Assembly: GCA_021307315.1 (NCBI GenBank)
Contig: JAJSPD010000016.1
Location: 1-64,000, forward strand
Source of the DNA: Bisporella sp. PMI_857
Taxonomy: Eukaryota; Ascomycota; Leotiomycetes; Helotiales; Helotiaceae
Length of the DNA: 64,000 bases
Direction of reading: 5' to 3'
The position numbers were made by a program, and so were the translations under genes. Each line of letters begins with the position of its first letter. Within the stretch, counting starts at the first letter, position 1. Positions 60,758-64,000 of the stretch are shown here, one piece after another. The notes beneath the pieces are model-generated. The model saw only the letters and a program-made list of their open reading frames with translations, did no database searches and was not told the origin of the DNA.

Positions 60758-63250
60758 GGCTGCGGAGCAAGACCGACGTGTTTGCCTTCCTCGAAGACCA
60801 ACAGATAACGATGATGAAGGATGACGAGAGGACTCACAAGCGATGGTGGGATGATATAGGGAGAGGAAAAGTCGGGCGAGGGCTTGGGGATAAGGTTCTG
60901 GTGTGAGGTATCTAATTTTGTGGAGTGCTAGGGTGGCCACGAAAAATGAATTCTCGGCGACCCCTTATTCTTAGGCGAGGTAATCCCGCGCTAACGCAAA
61001 TCTGGTCATTCCATCACTTTCTAGACTTCTACCCACCACTTAACTTGTCATCGTGGCTTACTTTTACCTAGAAAGGCCCTTTGGGTGTATATGGGACTCA
61101 TAAGTTATGCCTCACTGACTTTGAGCTGTTAAATAAATTCCATACCTGGGGAATTTTGACTTTACGTTCCTCAAACCCCACACTCCGGAAATGATCTTGT
61201 CCTGCCCCTCGGATATGCACGTTGTCGTTTTTATTGACCATCTGCATCAAAACGAGGTATTGTACAATAATTGAGGACAGGTATTGTCCATCATATTGTT
61301 CTTATAGGTAGTGTTATACTGTTTGAGCATCATCTTCCTCCTCGGGAGAAACCGTGAGACATGGGTTAATCCCGATCATTGAGCTCGATGTTTCCCTTAA
61401 CAACGACAAGAATATCAAATCGGTCAAGCTGCAGCATAAAGAAACCTCTCACCTATTGCCATGACGTCTCTATAAATCTTGATAGAAAATGTCTGCTGGG
61501 CTCTGCGCTGTTTCAGTGTTCCATCACACGAAAATGATGACTGTTTCAGCCATCCGCTACTCAAAAGAAATCGGCTGCAACCAAGATTCGATGAATTATC
61601 TAGCAATATCGATTCTAACTATTAGTTAGATAGAATGAAGGATCGGATGGAAAGATGGTAGGTTTTACAACCGCTACGGTTATTGAGCCAATACCAAACA
61701 AAGGTGGCTTGAGGCGGGGTATTGCTGCCTCTCCAGCATGCTCTCAGCAATCTTTCAAAGGATGAAACTACTGCATATCTTCGGAAATTTACGATGTTGA
61801 CTGCATCTTATTTGTAACTGTGATGTGCTCCTACCACATCCTCAAAAGCTCAGTCTCATTATGGCTACGGTTGCATTCATGCCCGGGATCCGCCGCTGAA
61901 CAATGAGTGGCCCAATCTGATCGAAGCTAGCGCTGCAAAAAGATCTTCTTGCATATTGCGACAACCATAGTATCACTACTTGATCAATAGTAAAAGAAAC
62001 TGCACGACTCATGCAACTAACCTCTTCAAGACAGATAAGAGCTTAAAGGCTTTAAAGGAAACTGGGCTTGTCGGCCCTGCAATAATGCATGATGCTGACT
62101 ACATATAGATGACTGACCTTCAGGTTATTAAGCATAGCTGCATTTCCATCTGCTCATCATATCGGCACAGTTAATGGTGTCATAGCGCTCCTGCTAATTT
62201 TTTTGTGCAGGGATTCTCTTATGTTGTCTATTGCTGGTAGGGTTCCAAGAATTTTGCATGTTTATCGAGCCTCATGACTACTTGTCTCAGCCGCTAAAAA
62301 TTCTGCTATTTATCAGAAGATAGCTAGTATTCCAAAGATCATAAATAGAGAAAGATTAATTGACAACGCTGCGATGTAGATCTTAAAAGAAGCTTGGATC
62401 TTGCGTAGCGTGCCAAATATTGTAGTCATCAGGATCTTGAAAATATGAGCTTGCTGTTGTGACAAGATCTTTTGGTCGACATGCAGCTACTGGCGGGTTT
62501 ATAGTTCCTTTAGAGTCAAGCCTGAACTAGAACACAACTTTGTTGTTCGCTTAACTTTTTCTATTAGAAAAATTGGGGTGTCACCCTGCTGCCCAACAAG
62601 TTCCAGTTTTAGTGTCAACTTATGACAATGGAAACATGAAGCTCTCTTCTTGTTTCCCACTGTCAAACATTGAGTGAACACCTTTGGTCTTCTCTAACAT
62701 TACCGTCAGATGCTAAAATTTGGAATTCCGATTTCTCTTCATTGCCTGCCCTCTACGGGAAGCTACCATCCAAAAATGCGGTACTGAAATATAAAGAGGA
62801 GTGTGCATGAGTTTTCTAGAATATGGAACTGCAAGATCTGATGAATATTTCAGAATAAAACAACGAACTAATAAAGAAAGGAAAATACGGTACATATCGG
62901 TTGACTTCGATCCGCAGACAAACCATTGACCATTGTGGTGGGCAAGGACGACAAGAGGGTAAGGCACATTGAGAAATACAATAAAAACTGCGTAACCATT
63001 GAACTTAAACACCTAAATAGACGTTTATTGCAATATTCATATCAAGTTGATCTTGTGAAAACCGCAATGCCGCTGTAACTGTCATCTAGAATCATAACCC
63101 GCTATTCCTAATCAAGTAATCAGTCAACAATTGAATTAAATTTGCCCATAAGTTGATAGAGATACGAACGATAACGTTCGTATCATATCGTAGTCTTTTG
63201 TTGCAAGAGTTTCGTTGTTCGTCCATGCACCACAGATCATCACATCATCC
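60758..63250. other. 2.5 kb gene-free AT-rich region
   Basis: No supportable gene, repeat unit or RNA identified by eye. Frames at 61424-61606 and 62713-63012 look random. Confidence 0.4.
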
Positions 63251-63610
63251 ATGTTCAATAACGCGATGCCAAAAATGAATGTAAACGATCTCTCTGTCGC
63301 TACAAGCGGGTCTCGACGACTAATCGACCAAGAAAATGACGCGGTTGAAACTGCTGAGAAGGCTGAGAGCATGCCCAGCACCGCAGATCTCGACGAACAC
63401 ACCATCACACTTGCTCGTCAATCCATCGCACTCTCAAAAGTACTTGAACAACCAGAAACAATGGGCTGTGGTCTCTCTAAGAACGGAGACGCTAGCTCCA
63501 ACTGGAGCTCTGACACCTCAGTCAACGAGGTAGAACTCTTTGCGACTAGGGTCCGAAGTGCACGCAAGGTCAGAGACATCCTGAGGAGTCATAGATCTGC
63601 AGAAGACTGA
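63251..63610 (+). CDS. Small acidic hypothetical protein
   Basis: Uninterrupted frame of 119 codons from the ATG at 63251. Acidic, Ser-rich sequence with segments RRLIDQENDAVETAEKAES, HTITLARQSIALSKVLEQP and a basic Arg-rich end RVRSARKVRDILRSHRS. Composition looks coding, but no domain or homologue is recognised. It converges with the partial gene at the right edge. Confidence 0.5.
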   Translation: MFNNAMPKMNVNDLSVATSGSRRLIDQENDAVETAEKAESMPSTADLDEHTITLARQSIALSKVLEQPETMGCGLSKNGDASSNWSSDTSVNEVELFATRVRSARKVRDILRSHRSAED

Positions 63611-63721
63611 CAAGGGGGCAAAGGAGAAAGACGGTGACCAGAGCGGCAGCAAAGTTTGCCATGCCCCCAGAACGATACATCAACATATACTGACAATGAG
63701 ACGAAGCATAATGAGGAGGTG

Positions 63722-63977
63722 CTAGGCGGTCAAAAGGTTAGCATCATCTAGACAAGGTATAGATCTTCTTAGAGAACTGACATTACAATAAGGGCCTTAC
63801 CCCATTCGGTGATACCGCTGCTGCTGCTGCCAGAGAGAACGCCCGCCGGAGACGGGGTGCAGCCCTCATTGAAGGTCGTTTCGCCATCCGTGGGGATGAG
63901 CAGGTCGGTCGTCCTATCCTCCCGGACAGCGGCCATCCCAACCCTCTCGTAAGCTTCCAAAAGAAATATTTCAATAT
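63722..63977 (-). CDS. 3' end of a gene running off the right edge
   Basis: An exon whose acceptor TCTCTAG lies just upstream of 63977 reads DIEIFLLEAYERVGMAAVRE, then DRTTDLLIPTDGETTFNEG and SGSSSSGITEW. A GTAAGG donor near 63800 and acceptor TGTCTAG near 63748 join in phase 1 to DDANLLTA and a stop at 63722. No start codon is present, so the 5' exons lie beyond 64000. Function not recognisable from this piece. Confidence 0.55.
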
Positions 63978-64000
63978 CTAGAGATGTACTGATTAACTGG

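Overview
The window is nuclear DNA of a filamentous ascomycete (Pezizomycotina; a Leotiomycete-like fungus is my guess, not proven). The evidence is many short GT-AG introns (mostly 45-110 nt), class III chitinase with CBM1, a PTH11-like rhodopsin-type receptor, Zn2Cys6 regulators, a 2EXR fragment and a PNG1 lacking its catalytic cysteine. No rRNA, convincing tRNA, CRISPR array or intact transposon was seen. Exon joins were worked out by hand from splice sites, reading phase and family similarity.

Layout. 0.5-5 kb: SDR oxidoreductase, a small HTH-like protein with a myristoylation-type N-terminus (minus), and a large secreted glycoprotein. 7-8.4 kb: PTH11-like seven-helix protein with a one-base frame break in a G run. 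9.2-11.5 kb: CAF-1 p60/Cac2 (minus). 13.7-18.7 kb: full-length ABCC transporter. 19.4-21.6 kb: decayed CorA-like gene. 22.4-25.1 kb: SUMO (minus) and succinate-semialdehyde dehydrogenase, divergent. 27.5-29.1 kb: chitinase with CBM1 on a separate last exon.

30.6-43.3 kb is the most cluster-like stretch: flavin monooxygenase, Zn2Cys6 regulator, 5-oxoprolinase, alpha/beta hydrolase (proline iminopeptidase-like) and an ACS-family MFS transporter. The monooxygenase and regulator have interlocking stop codons; hydrolase and transporter share a 0.7 kb divergent promoter. I infer an inducible catabolic locus for an oxoproline-type or other lactam/cyclic-amide nitrogen source.

43.9-64 kb: a 2EXR fragment, a basic unknown protein, PNG1, a TRK potassium transporter, UTP4, a Cys-rich unknown, a partly resolved small gene, a small acidic protein and a 3'-terminal gene piece at the right edge. 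Large gene-free AT-leaning stretches (25.1-27.5, 45.6-49.3, 60.8-63.2 kb) separate these blocks; the middle one contains CAT-type microsatellites.
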